NCBI RefSeq assembly: GCF_015704865.1
Contig: NZ_JADQTO010000002.1
Span: 372,001 to 436,000 of the forward strand
Source: Actinoplanes aureus
GTDB lineage: Bacteria > Actinomycetota > Actinomycetes > Mycobacteriales > Micromonosporaceae
Direction of reading: 5' to 3'
DNA length: 64,000 bases
Of this stretch, positions 17,262 to 26,672 are shown piece by piece. The notes under the pieces were generated by a model. It worked only from the letters and a program-made list of their open reading frames with translations, had not been told where the DNA came from and ran no database searches. The translations under genes and the position numbers were made by a program. Numbering within the stretch: the stretch's first letter is position 1; each line of letters begins with the position of its first letter.

Positions 17262-18980
17262 ATGTCGGACAGTACGCCGATGCCCAGGGAACACCGCAAC
17301 ACCCTTCTACAGGTTCCAGGTCAGAGGCTGCCGAACGAGACGCCGCCCGCGAGGGAATGGACCGTGCCGCCTGAACTCGTGGGCAGTACGTCACCCATCC
17401 GAGTCGGAATGAACCTTCTGACGGGGGGAGACCACCGGTGCTCACTGCATCTTGCAGTGAAGTCGAGACCGGGGCTCAAACCCGTAGCCTGGCCACGACG
17501 GGACAAGCCGCCGGTGCCGGTGCGGCTGGCCATGGACGTGCTGAACGCCGTCGAGTTCGATCGCTTGCCGGTCGACGAGGCTTTGAATGCGGTCTTCCAG
17601 AGCCAGCCGGTGCAGGAGGGTGTTTCCTCTTTCATCGGACATGCCGTTCGCAGCTACCTATCGGCCTGCATGGCGGCGCCGGCGTTGCTACCGGAGGCGC
17701 GCTGGTGGGTAGTTCAGCATGTCGATCAGGGTGTGCGCGAGCTGTGGGCTTGGGGTCGGCGCTATCGCTCGGCGGACGGATCTATGCGGGAGCTGCGGCT
17801 GCTGCGAGTCGCGAACATGCTAAAGCGACCACGTAGCGACGTCGAGATTGCCGTCGCCGCCTACACCTGCGCGTTCGGACGTCCTGCGCCGTGGCCGCAG
17901 GACTGGGAGAGGGAGTTTCTCGTCCGGGCGCGTGAGGACGTGTCACGTGTGGTGGTCGCCGAGGTCGATCTGTCTGATGGGCTGAGGAAGGTCCTATTCG
18001 ATGGCACGCCCGAGGAGGCATCCGCTCTTCACGAGAGAGGGGGACGTGGCGCAGCGGCTCAGGTCATTCGAGGTGAGGCCCGCCGGCCCGGTGGCGATTG
18101 CGTGAAATGCCGTCTTGTGCTCGCCTGCGATGAAGTGGTGCGAGCGCCAGGCCTGCTGGGGCTGCCTACGTACCGGCGAGCAAAGCTACGCCAAGTGTCG
18201 ATCAGCGATCTGCGCTATTACGACGCATGCCCGGCCCAATATCATCTGCGTGCGCTGCATCTACCAAAGGTGGATGAGTACGCCGTCCCGGCGCGGATCG
18301 GCCAGGCGGTCCACCATCACCTGGAAACGCTGCATGCCAGAGCGGACAGACCGTGCCGGCACGAAGACATGCCGACGGATGCCGGCTGGCCCGACCCGCG
18401 ATGGGACCTCGACACCGAAGCCGCGGAAGCGGGTATTCGGATGCTCGCGCATCACCCATCCGTGTGTCCTGTCCAAGAGGACACCTCAGATCTTACGATC
18501 GAGAAAACTCTCGTCTTTCAAGACACCGCCGCCCAGGTATTGGTGATCGCCAAGCCAGATCTTGTCTACCGCGATGCCGGCGCCTGGGTATTCCGGGAGA
18601 CCAAGACGACCCGTCGCCGTCAGCAGGGCAGCGACATCTTCACACAGTATCCGCAGGTCGCACTGGCAACAGCGGTCCTCGGACGAGGTCTGCTCGGCGG
18701 TCCTGTCGATGGTTCCCGTGTCGAGCTGGAGATTCTTCGGCCGGGCGGTGCAGATCTCTTAATGGTTGATCCTGCAGACCCGCAGCAGCTCGCCGAGGCG
18801 TACTCGGCCTTGCGGAGGATGGCACGGCCGTGGCGGGAGGACGACACCTTCGCCGCGACGCCGGGGGAAAACTGTCGTACCTGTCCGGTAAGCAGGTGGT
18901 GTCCTAGCGCGGCGGAGACGGATCCGCTGCCGTCCTCTCAGGAGACCGCCCGTGGTGCTGACCGAGAACAGCCCGCCTGA
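17262..18980 (+). CDS. AddB/Cas4-like PD-(D/E)XK nuclease with Fe-S-type cysteines, pPIWI-RE-linked
   Basis: A 572-residue protein starting at ATG 17262. The C-terminal half matches the PDDEXK_1 (RecB/AddB) pattern in order: ISDLRYYDACPAQYHL (~318), GQAVHHHLETLH with its conserved histidine (~346), PD of AKPDLVYRD (~433), and the E-T-K catalytic tail (~446-448). It ends in CRTCPVSRWC (~538-547); with the earlier ACP cysteine this makes the four-cysteine Fe-S staple of AddB/Cas4 nucleases. An extra CVKCRLVLAC motif sits near 280. The N-terminal ~280 residues match nothing I recognise. The 3' end overlaps the REase gene by 29 nt, so it is almost certainly co-expressed with the pPIWI-RE genes, although the commonly described module has only three genes. 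Confidence 0.8.
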   Translation: MSDSTPMPREHRNTLLQVPGQRLPNETPPAREWTVPPELVGSTSPIRVGMNLLTGGDHRCSLHLAVKSRPGLKPVAWPRRDKPPVPVRLAMDVLNAVEFDRLPVDEALNAVFQSQPVQEGVSSFIGHAVRSYLSACMAAPALLPEARWWVVQHVDQGVRELWAWGRRYRSADGSMRELRLLRVANMLKRPRSDVEIAVAAYTCAFGRPAPWPQDWEREFLVRAREDVSRVVVAEVDLSDGLRKVLFDGTPEEASALHERGGRGAAAQVIRGEARRPGGDCVKCRLVLACDEVVRAPGLLGLPTYRRAKLRQVSISDLRYYDACPAQYHLRALHLPKVDEYAVPARIGQAVHHHLETLHARADRPCRHEDMPTDAGWPDPRWDLDTEAAEAGIRMLAHHPSVCPVQEDTSDLTIEKTLVFQDTAAQVLVIAKPDLVYRDAGAWVFRETKTTRRRQQGSDIFTQYPQVALATAVLGRGLLGGPVDGSRVELEILRPGGADLLMVDPADPQQLAEAYSALRRMARPWREDDTFAATPGENCRTCPVSRWCPSAAETDPLPSSQETARGADREQPA

Positions 18981-20109
18981 TCTGTCCGACTTCACCGGGG
19001 TCACGTTGCTGCGCATGGTGGCAACCGCCTTGGTCAGCCTGTCACGTCACGACAGGTCGCCGGACCCGATCTATGCCGACAAGGTGCAGAAGGCCTATAA
19101 CCACGTGGTCCTGCAATGCTTGCTACGCGGGATGGACCCGCCGAGCAGTGTCGCGGACATGGCGCGTTGGGCGACGACAAAGCCGATCGGGCAGTGGCCG
19201 TTCGACTTACCGCCGGAAGCCGAGAATCTGGACGAATACCTCGTCGACGTGCAGACAGGTGTGCCGACCCAGCGGTGCTACGAGTGGGAGGTCTCCGCTC
19301 ACGATGCCGCCGCCGAGCTGTTCGAGAACGAGATCATCCGTACGGTTTTCGCGCAGTGCCAGGCGGCACGATCGCCGCAGTCGTACACCGCGTTCCGCTA
19401 TCTTCTGATCGACAAGCCGGTCCTGACCGGCATCGACAAGGCCACGCTGATCGGCGAGCATCCTGAGCTGGGTATCGTCCTGGAGACGGTGAACCGGTGC
19501 TACGAGCCGGCTCCGGCCGCCTACCGCGCTGCCGACGGCCGGTTCGCCACCTGTTCGCGCTGCCACTGTCTGCTCAAACCGGACGGCCGATCCTGGCGCT
19601 GCGAACTTGACCGCTGCCGCCGCGAGGCCCACGCCACCCCAGGCGACTTCATCGACGACCGCTCGACCGGTGGGCTGTACTTGCTGCGGGCGCCACTGCG
19701 CATGTTCATCACCGGTCCCGGCCTGGCCGAGGTTGAGTTGGAGAAGAAACTCATCGGCAAGGGCCTCGTCCCGGAGATGTGGCCGGGTTGCGACGCCTAT
19801 GACCTGCGGATCACCCTGCCGAACCGGCAGGTGTGGGCCATCGACGTGAAAGACCGGGCCAACCCGGCCCTGCTCGGGTACAGCGCGACCCGCTTCCGGC
19901 CCGAGCCGCCGTACAACCGTGCCTTTCTGGTCGTGCCGCAGTATCGGTTCGACGACCGCGATGACTACAAGATCGTCTTCGAACACTTCTGTCCACCGGA
20001 GGTCAGGGAGCAGGTGACCTTGCTCAGCGATAAGGCTTTCCTGCGGCTGGTGACCACCACCCTGACCAGGCTGCGCAAGAACGGCGCTGCGGGAGGCGAC
20101 GATGCGTGA
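18952..20109 (+). CDS. pPIWI-RE-associated restriction endonuclease (REase) protein
   Basis: A 385-residue protein starting at GTG 18952 inside the previous gene. A PD-(D/E)XK core is visible in the C-terminal third: acidic residues in GCDAYDLRITLP (~279-285), then AIDVKD with D-x-K near 299-301. A four-cysteine zinc ribbon precedes it (CSRCHCLL ... CELDRC, ~201-222). The N-terminal ~190 residues are helical and probably the accessory domain of this protein in pPIWI-RE islands. In the family model the REase cuts DNA at structures recognised by the pPIWI-RE protein. It overlaps the helicase gene by 8 nt. The assignment rests on this pattern plus the two diagnostic downstream genes. Confidence 0.82.
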   Translation: MVLTENSPPDLSDFTGVTLLRMVATALVSLSRHDRSPDPIYADKVQKAYNHVVLQCLLRGMDPPSSVADMARWATTKPIGQWPFDLPPEAENLDEYLVDVQTGVPTQRCYEWEVSAHDAAAELFENEIIRTVFAQCQAARSPQSYTAFRYLLIDKPVLTGIDKATLIGEHPELGIVLETVNRCYEPAPAAYRAADGRFATCSRCHCLLKPDGRSWRCELDRCRREAHATPGDFIDDRSTGGLYLLRAPLRMFITGPGLAEVELEKKLIGKGLVPEMWPGCDAYDLRITLPNRQVWAIDVKDRANPALLGYSATRFRPEPPYNRAFLVVPQYRFDDRDDYKIVFEHFCPPEVREQVTLLSDKAFLRLVTTTLTRLRKNGAAGGDDA

Positions 20110-23100
20110 TCGCAGCAGCTGGCATAGCGAGTTCGCCAGCGAGTTCCGCGGCTCGTGGAAGGCGCCCGCAGGTTTCGCCGTCGGTGATCTACTCGACGTC
20201 GAGCTGGCCATCTACCTCGGAACCCGCGTCATGCCGGCACGGCCGGTACGCGACCTGTGGACGTTACTCAGTGGCTATCCCTACGAAGAAGCGTTCGGCG
20301 ATGTCCGCAGCGACGATGCCCGGTTGATGATCCGCCGCGCCCGGCACTTTCTATGGGACCGCAGCCGTCGCTATACCTGGCACAACTCGCTGCACATGTA
20401 CCTCGAGGTCGACATCACGCTGCGCGGCTACACGTTCCCATCCATCGACGATCTTCCCGAGCCGCTGAAACCCACGCCCGCCCACAACCGGGAGGATGTC
20501 TACGAACGGCTGCTGACCCAGCCGCCGCCACTGGAACGACGCGAGCTTCCCATCGCCGGCGCCGGCGACCAACTGTTCTATGTCCGAGACCAGCGCCACT
20601 CCGTCAAAATCCCTGCCGATTTGGTCGGCCTGAGGCCGCTGGTAGGGCACGACGCCAACGCCGTTCCCATGGGCAAAGGCGACCCGATCACCGTCACCAT
20701 GGACGAGTTGGAAGCCGCGGCCAGCGCCATGGACCGCACCGAAGCCGGCACCCCGGGTAAGACCAACGACTGGAAGAAGCGTCTCAAGCGGGTCGAGCTG
20801 CTGGTACGCGACGAAACAGCAGAGGCGTTCCTGCCGCACGCACAGCTGCGCATCGACAAGTTGATGAACATGGTCGGCATGGTCGGCGCCGGCAAGTCGA
20901 CCATCCGCGACATCGTGGCCTTCCATCTGGCCACCCGCGAGAATCCGGCCGCCCGGCGCCGGACCACGATCGTCGTCGGTGACGTAGCAGAAGTCCTGAC
21001 CATCACCGAGCAATTCCGTCGCCTCGGCATCCATGCGGCCCCGATCCTGGGCAAGTCAACCCTCGAACGCAACATTCAGCGGCTGCACCGGCGAAGCGAG
21101 TCCGCCACCCAGACAATGCTCAACCATGACAATCCAGGGTTCGCGCATCTGTCGAGCGCCTGCCCACTCGATGCACTGCGGGGATTCGAAGCCCGGCGAG
21201 CATTGGCCATCACTGCAGCGCCGTGCACCGGTCTGTACAACGCTGACGACGTCGAGAAAGCTGAGATCGAGCACGACGATCCCGACCCTGCCGCCATCGG
21301 CTTCCGGCGGCGCCGCAAGCCCGCGCGGCCCAAACGACACGGATGTCCCCTGTGGTCCGCATGTCCACGGCACAGCGCCTCCCGCGAATTGGTCGACGCG
21401 CAGATCTGGGTCACCACGCCGGCCGCGCTCGTGCACAGCCGTATTCCTGACCACCTCAACGACGAGAACATGCGCTACCTGGAACTGGCATGCCGCCGCA
21501 GTGACCTGATCATCGTCGACGAGGCCGACCGGGTACAGATGCAGCTGGACACCGCATTCGCTCCGGCGGCAACCCTTGTGGCTCGTGGCTCCGAGTCGTG
21601 GCTCGACGAGGTCGGCAAACACAAGCTCACCGAGCTGGCCGCACAGGGCCGGCTACAGCTGTCCAGCGACGAGATCGACGACTGGAACAACGCGCTGAAC
21701 ACGGTCATCACGGCCACCGACCGGATCTACTCCATGCTGATCAACGACGAACCGCTGCGCCGCTGGATCACGCAGGACTACTTCAGCGCGATGACCCTGC
21801 ACCAGTGGCTGATCAACGAGTGGTTCCCCGATCTGCGCAAACGCAGCCGCAACGGTGACGAGCACACCGTGGCCATCGACGAGGATAAGCTCGCAGCTCA
21901 GCAAGCCGAACTCCAGCGCGTCGACACCATCCTCGGCAACTTCCGCGACTCCCCACTGACCCCGCTGCGCAGCCGAGGCCCCGAGGACACGACCACGGAA
22001 CTGGTCAACGCCCTCGTGGCGATGGCAACGGAACTGTTGCACGCACCCCGCGCGGTATTCGTCCGTGAATACAGCCGACAACGCCTCAAGGAACTACTGC
22101 GCCGACTGGTACCCAACAACGCCTCCGTCGCCGGTGACCTTGACGCCAATCTCCACCGCTTCGAGTTCACCCTCGTCCTGGCCGTCCTGCACGATCGCCT
22201 CGACCGCATGACCCTCCTGTGGCCCCGCGTCGAAGCCGCGCTCAACCTCGACTCCACCTCCAACGTGCTCTCGCGACGGCCACCCAAGGACTACATGCCG
22301 GTGGTCCCCGAATCCCCCATGGGCAACGTGCTCGGCTTCCAGTTCCAAGCCGGCGACCGTAACGAGGACGGCGACCAGAGCGGCGAACTGCGGTTCTTCC
22401 GCTGCAACGGCGTCGGCCGCGAGCTCCTGCTGGAACTGACCGACATCCCGACCGTGGACAACCGGCCCGGTCCGCACGTGCTACTGATGTCGGCCACCAG
22501 CTGGGCCGGCACCTCCAGCCGATACCACCTGCACACCCAGGTCGACGCCGTACTCCGCCCCCATGAACACGAAGTCGCCGCCATCAAGGAGAGCACCTTC
22601 CGCACGCTCTTCCTCTACCCACCCGGCGTCACCACCGCCCTGAGACTGTCCGGCACTGACCCCCGGCAGAGGCCCGCCCAGCTCGAGCAGATGCTGCACC
22701 AGCTCGCCGCACCCGACCCCAGCCTGACCGGCACGACGTCGCTGCTGCACCAGGAACTCGACGACATCGACGACCCGCAACGGCGCCGGATCCTGCTCCT
22801 GGTCGGCAGCTACGCCGAAGCCCAACGCGCCGGGCACTACCTCAACAATCTGCCCGAATGGACCGGCAACGTCACGGTCCTGGTATCCGACGACACCGAC
22901 CTCGACCACTCCTGGAGCAACCTGCCCGCCGACATCAAACAGCTCCACCTACGCCGCGGCGAGCTGACCAAGTTCCCCGACATCGGCGGACAGCTACTGA
23001 TCGCCCCGCTGCTGGCCGTCGAACGCGGGCACAACATCGTGATCCCAGGCGGCAAAGCCGCCATCGGCACCGTGTACTTCCTCGCCCGCCCGCACCACCG

Positions 23101-23587
23101 CCCGGACGACATCACCCTGGCCACCCAAGCGATCAACGACTGGGCCGTCCGCCAGGTCAGAGGTCCCGGCAAGCGCTTCACCCAGACCGCCCTGGCCGCG
23201 GGCAGCCCTGACGACGCCGGCCTGCGGTTCCGGGCCGAAGCCGCCCGCAAATGGCACCGGTTTCTCACCCGCCGCCTGTCCTGGACCAGCCTGCCGCCCG
23301 ACGAGAAATCCGCCTTCACCTGGGATCAACTGGTGGTCATCTGGCAAGTCATCGGACGACTCGTGCGCGGGGGTGTCGCCGCCCGCGTCTACTTCGTCGA
23401 CGGCGCCTTCTCTCCCCGCGAATCGGGCTTCATCGGCGACGACACCCCCTCGACGAGCCTGCTGCTCAGCATGCTGGACGAACTCGCTCCCTACTTCGAC
23501 CCCGACTCGCCGAAATCGGCCATCGACCGGTCGCTGGTCGAAGCCCTCTATGACCCGCTCTACCGCGCTCTGCGCGACATGAACTGA
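20102..23587 (+). CDS. DinG/XPD-like Fe-S helicase of the pPIWI-RE module
   Basis: A 1161-residue superfamily 2 helicase starting at ATG 20102. Walker A is GMVGAGKST at ~259-267, the DEAD-type box is IIVDEADRV at ~470-477, and motif VI is QVIGRLVRGG at ~1081-1090. Between motifs I and II there are cysteines at ~354 (SACPLD), ~376 (APCTG), ~413 and ~420 (GCPLWSACP), arranged as in the Fe-S domain of XPD/DinG helicases. The first ~250 residues form an extra N-terminal domain, as in pPIWI-RE-linked helicases. It would unwind R-loops or duplex DNA for the pPIWI-RE protein and REase. A 29-nt gap separates it from the pPIWI-RE gene. Confidence 0.87.
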   Translation: MRDRSSWHSEFASEFRGSWKAPAGFAVGDLLDVELAIYLGTRVMPARPVRDLWTLLSGYPYEEAFGDVRSDDARLMIRRARHFLWDRSRRYTWHNSLHMYLEVDITLRGYTFPSIDDLPEPLKPTPAHNREDVYERLLTQPPPLERRELPIAGAGDQLFYVRDQRHSVKIPADLVGLRPLVGHDANAVPMGKGDPITVTMDELEAAASAMDRTEAGTPGKTNDWKKRLKRVELLVRDETAEAFLPHAQLRIDKLMNMVGMVGAGKSTIRDIVAFHLATRENPAARRRTTIVVGDVAEVLTITEQFRRLGIHAAPILGKSTLERNIQRLHRRSESATQTMLNHDNPGFAHLSSACPLDALRGFEARRALAITAAPCTGLYNADDVEKAEIEHDDPDPAAIGFRRRRKPARPKRHGCPLWSACPRHSASRELVDAQIWVTTPAALVHSRIPDHLNDENMRYLELACRRSDLIIVDEADRVQMQLDTAFAPAATLVARGSESWLDEVGKHKLTELAAQGRLQLSSDEIDDWNNALNTVITATDRIYSMLINDEPLRRWITQDYFSAMTLHQWLINEWFPDLRKRSRNGDEHTVAIDEDKLAAQQAELQRVDTILGNFRDSPLTPLRSRGPEDTTTELVNALVAMATELLHAPRAVFVREYSRQRLKELLRRLVPNNASVAGDLDANLHRFEFTLVLAVLHDRLDRMTLLWPRVEAALNLDSTSNVLSRRPPKDYMPVVPESPMGNVLGFQFQAGDRNEDGDQSGELRFFRCNGVGRELLLELTDIPTVDNRPGPHVLLMSATSWAGTSSRYHLHTQVDAVLRPHEHEVAAIKESTFRTLFLYPPGVTTALRLSGTDPRQRPAQLEQMLHQLAAPDPSLTGTTSLLHQELDDIDDPQRRRILLLVGSYAEAQRAGHYLNNLPEWTGNVTVLVSDDTDLDHSWSNLPADIKQLHLRRGELTKFPDIGGQLLIAPLLAVERGHNIVIPGGKAAIGTVYFLARPHHRPDDITLATQAINDWAVRQVRGPGKRFTQTALAAGSPDDAGLRFRAEAARKWHRFLTRRLSWTSLPPDEKSAFTWDQLVVIWQVIGRLVRGGVAARVYFVDGAFSPRESGFIGDDTPSTSLLLSMLDELAPYFDPDSPKSAIDRSLVEALYDPLYRALRDMN

Positions 23588-23616
23588 CCACCCGGATCTG
23601 CCAGAAAGGGGCTTTG

Positions 23617-26499
23617 ATGCGCTACGACCACACCCAAACCGCAGCCTTCGTGGCAACCCGCGACCTCAAGATCCCGCTGCACACGCTTACTTTTCCCGCC
23701 TCCTGGCGCCGGCCCATCATCGACCTTTTCACCGCTGGCTGGCGCGAGGATTCACGAGCCCGGGCTCAGCAAGTACCGATCGGGCGCCTCAACGCACTGA
23801 TGCGCACCGCGGCTCCCGATCTGGTCTCCACCGCGACCAGATCCAACCTCGATGAGACCAACCCGTGGTTGTTCGCCACCAAGCCGTTCCCGCCGCCGAT
23901 CATGCGGACCTTCATCAACGCCTGGCTTCACGACCTGCCCACTACCGATGACGGCAAAGCGCTAATCCTGCCGACAATCACGAAACTCGGCGCAGGCACC
24001 CTGAAGTGGACGCCAACGACCGTCGACCTGCTCGCTCACGAGCTGTCCGACGGCCGAACCGCGGTCCCTGAACCCCACCTGTTCACCCTGCTGCCCGACT
24101 ATGCCGCCGCAAAGATCGCAGGCCAGGCATACGAGCATGGCGGCAAATCAGTACGATTCCGGCAAGTCGCAGCCAACCCCGCCAACGGCTACGCCGAACT
24201 CGTGTCCTGGCCGCCGCTGGAACACCACACCGGTAGAGGCAGCAACATCCGGACCTGGTACTACAGCGCCACGATCAAGATCGCGCTGCGCACCAAGGCC
24301 TTCGACCCCACTCTGAGACTGCACGTCGACGTCGGTATCCGGCGCTGGACCAGCGGCGAACTCCACACCAAGGGCCGTTGGGGTGCCTCCACGCTCCTGC
24401 AATCGACCAGCCCGTTCGTCACCGACGCACCGGTTTCGCGGAAGTTCGCCGTCGCTCACCTGGTCTGGGACCGCGACACCCGTGACATGGGCTGGCGCAA
24501 CGGCGGTACCGAGCAGATCCTCAACCGCATCGGTGCCCTGGACAGGCTCCCCGCAGCCGAGCAAATCGCCGGTAAATCAGACGCCTGGATCTTCGGCCGG
24601 GACGGCGTCACTGCCGCCGTCACCTACCACACCACCATGCGCGGCCCCAACCACCAGGTCGGCACCGGCATCATGCCGGCCGAACGCAGCCGCCTCATCA
24701 ACTGGATCGGCACCTGCCTACAGCCCGAATTCAACCTCGACCAGCCCCTGACCCGCGTGCCCATCGGCGGCAAGGCCAGCCGCAGCCTCACCAAACTCGA
24801 AAGCGTGCCTCAAGAGAAGAAAAACCAGACCGACGCCGAACGCGCCCAAGTCCTCGAAAAGCAGGAAGCCGCCCACGCGGTCAACGCTGAAATCTCGAAG
24901 GCTAACGCGCTCGTCCGACGTGAACAGGTGGCCGCCGCAGTGGACGGCCGACTCTCCGTAGTCCTGCTCTACCAGGGCGATGGCAAGGGAATGCGAGACC
25001 GCCTCCTCGCCACCGTCGAACGCATGCTCGACCTGCCCCACCAGCAGCCGACAGGCGACGACACCTGGACCTGGGCGGTGAACAACCTCACCCTCACCAT
25101 CTACGCCCGACCCCTCGGCAAACTCGGCGCCGCACTCGGCGCGGGATCCGTTCCCCAACGTGGCAAGAAACACGACGAAGCCGTCGCCGCACATCGCCAA
25201 CTGGTCGCCTCCGCCATGAAGGAACTAGCCGAAGATGTCGGCGACACTCCGCACCTTGCCCTCATCGAACTCCAAGGCGCGGAAGCCTTCACCGCACGAA
25301 CCACGGACCCGAAGTTCGCGATCCGTATGGGCTGCGCCGATGCCGACATGGTCAGCCAGTTCATTCGCCCCGACGAGTTCCCCGGCAAAGACCTCGCCAA
25401 GGAAGAAGCCAGCAACCAGCACCGAGCCGAGGCTGCCTGGGACGACTGCCTCCGTCAGCTCGGCGTCCGCTTCGTCCCCCAACACCGGCTCAGAAACGCC
25501 GTCCCCGACGACCTCGAGCAGCTCGCCTTCTGGGTCGTCAAGCGACGCAACGACGACACCAACACACACCAGATCTTCATCCCGGTCGCGATCCTGATCC
25601 GGCCCGGTCAAAAGCACATCATGGGTAAAGCCGAAGGCATGGCTGACTGGGTGCCCTACCCGACCCTGCTCAAGAAACTAGCCGGAACGAACTACCACGC
25701 CAGCCCCGCCAAGGAAGATGAACAAAAAGAGCGTCTCGCAGCCTTCATCCGAAGCACCCTCACCAGGTTCCGCAACACGGAAACCCTCATCGTCACCGAA
25801 GCCCACAACATCCGATACCGGCTCCCCACGGTGCAGAACGCACACATCCGGTCTGACCACCTCCAGCTTGGCGACCTACGGCCGCAGAGAATCAGTCTCT
25901 TCGGCAAGAAGATGAGGCTGGCACGGATCTGCGGCAACGAACGCCTCGAAACGCCTGAGTCGTGGGCGTTCGAGGGCGACAGCGTCGGCATCTCCGACGG
26001 GCTGTGGCGACACGACGACGGCACCGGAAGCACCAAGCAAACACGCGTCTACTACAGCACTGTTGACAAGCCGCAGACCCATACCTCCATCACCATTGAC
26101 CTGGCGAAACTCACTCCGCATTACAAGGAGTCCTCGGCAAAGGTCGATGCCCCCGGACCATCAGAAGATCATGAGGCCAACGACGAGCAGTCGCAGAAGG
26201 CTAGGAACTATCTCGATCCTTCCAAACCGGCCTGGAACGCCGAGCTGCTCGAGATCCTCATCGCCGCTCATCCCGCCGGCGAAGACCCCGCCACCTGGGC
26301 CGGATACCTCCACCAGCAACGCCACTGCTTCGACGACTACCGAGCGGCCCTCAGCCGGCCCCTGATCATGCACGTCGCCCGGCTTACGAACCAGTACGCC
26401 CTACCCGCTGACGACACCCTCGAAGACGACGGCGACAACATCGACGAGCAACCCGAACCCGAAGGCGACGTTCAGCTAGCCTTCGACTTCGAAATCTGA
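23617..26499 (+). CDS. pPIWI-RE protein (prokaryotic PIWI with conserved R and E)
   Basis: A 960-residue protein; ATG 23617 is preferred over TTG 23614 because AGAAAGGGG lies 6-14 nt upstream. The N-terminal ~380 residues fit the DUF3962-like X region, residues ~390-530 a MID-like part, and ~540-860 the RNase H-like PIWI domain. Telling motifs are LALIELQGAEAF (~549), then ETLIVTEAHNIRYRLPTVQN (~727), the family pattern ending in a short QN, and a downstream arginine-rich strand RLARICGNERLETPESW (~768) that probably contains the family-defining arginine and glutamate. pPIWI-RE proteins are predicted to recognise RNA-DNA hybrids such as R-loops of plasmids or phages. The C-terminal tail is acidic (QPEPEGDVQLAFDFEI). 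Confidence 0.85.
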   Translation: MRYDHTQTAAFVATRDLKIPLHTLTFPASWRRPIIDLFTAGWREDSRARAQQVPIGRLNALMRTAAPDLVSTATRSNLDETNPWLFATKPFPPPIMRTFINAWLHDLPTTDDGKALILPTITKLGAGTLKWTPTTVDLLAHELSDGRTAVPEPHLFTLLPDYAAAKIAGQAYEHGGKSVRFRQVAANPANGYAELVSWPPLEHHTGRGSNIRTWYYSATIKIALRTKAFDPTLRLHVDVGIRRWTSGELHTKGRWGASTLLQSTSPFVTDAPVSRKFAVAHLVWDRDTRDMGWRNGGTEQILNRIGALDRLPAAEQIAGKSDAWIFGRDGVTAAVTYHTTMRGPNHQVGTGIMPAERSRLINWIGTCLQPEFNLDQPLTRVPIGGKASRSLTKLESVPQEKKNQTDAERAQVLEKQEAAHAVNAEISKANALVRREQVAAAVDGRLSVVLLYQGDGKGMRDRLLATVERMLDLPHQQPTGDDTWTWAVNNLTLTIYARPLGKLGAALGAGSVPQRGKKHDEAVAAHRQLVASAMKELAEDVGDTPHLALIELQGAEAFTARTTDPKFAIRMGCADADMVSQFIRPDEFPGKDLAKEEASNQHRAEAAWDDCLRQLGVRFVPQHRLRNAVPDDLEQLAFWVVKRRNDDTNTHQIFIPVAILIRPGQKHIMGKAEGMADWVPYPTLLKKLAGTNYHASPAKEDEQKERLAAFIRSTLTRFRNTETLIVTEAHNIRYRLPTVQNAHIRSDHLQLGDLRPQRISLFGKKMRLARICGNERLETPESWAFEGDSVGISDGLWRHDDGTGSTKQTRVYYSTVDKPQTHTSITIDLAKLTPHYKESSAKVDAPGPSEDHEANDEQSQKARNYLDPSKPAWNAELLEILIAAHPAGEDPATWAGYLHQQRHCFDDYRAALSRPLIMHVARLTNQYALPADDTLEDDGDNIDEQPEPEGDVQLAFDFEI

Positions 26500-26672
26500 G
26501 CCCCCGATTACGGCCGTTCCCCCGCGAGCCGAATGACTTCTGCCCACGGGGACAGTCAGCAACGACTCCGGCGAGATGGACGGATGGCCCTCAGCGGTGC
26601 TGAGGGTCATCCGCCACCGCTGACGATGTTCATGCCTCGGGATTCACCTGTTGTCGGCTGGCTGCGGAGTCC

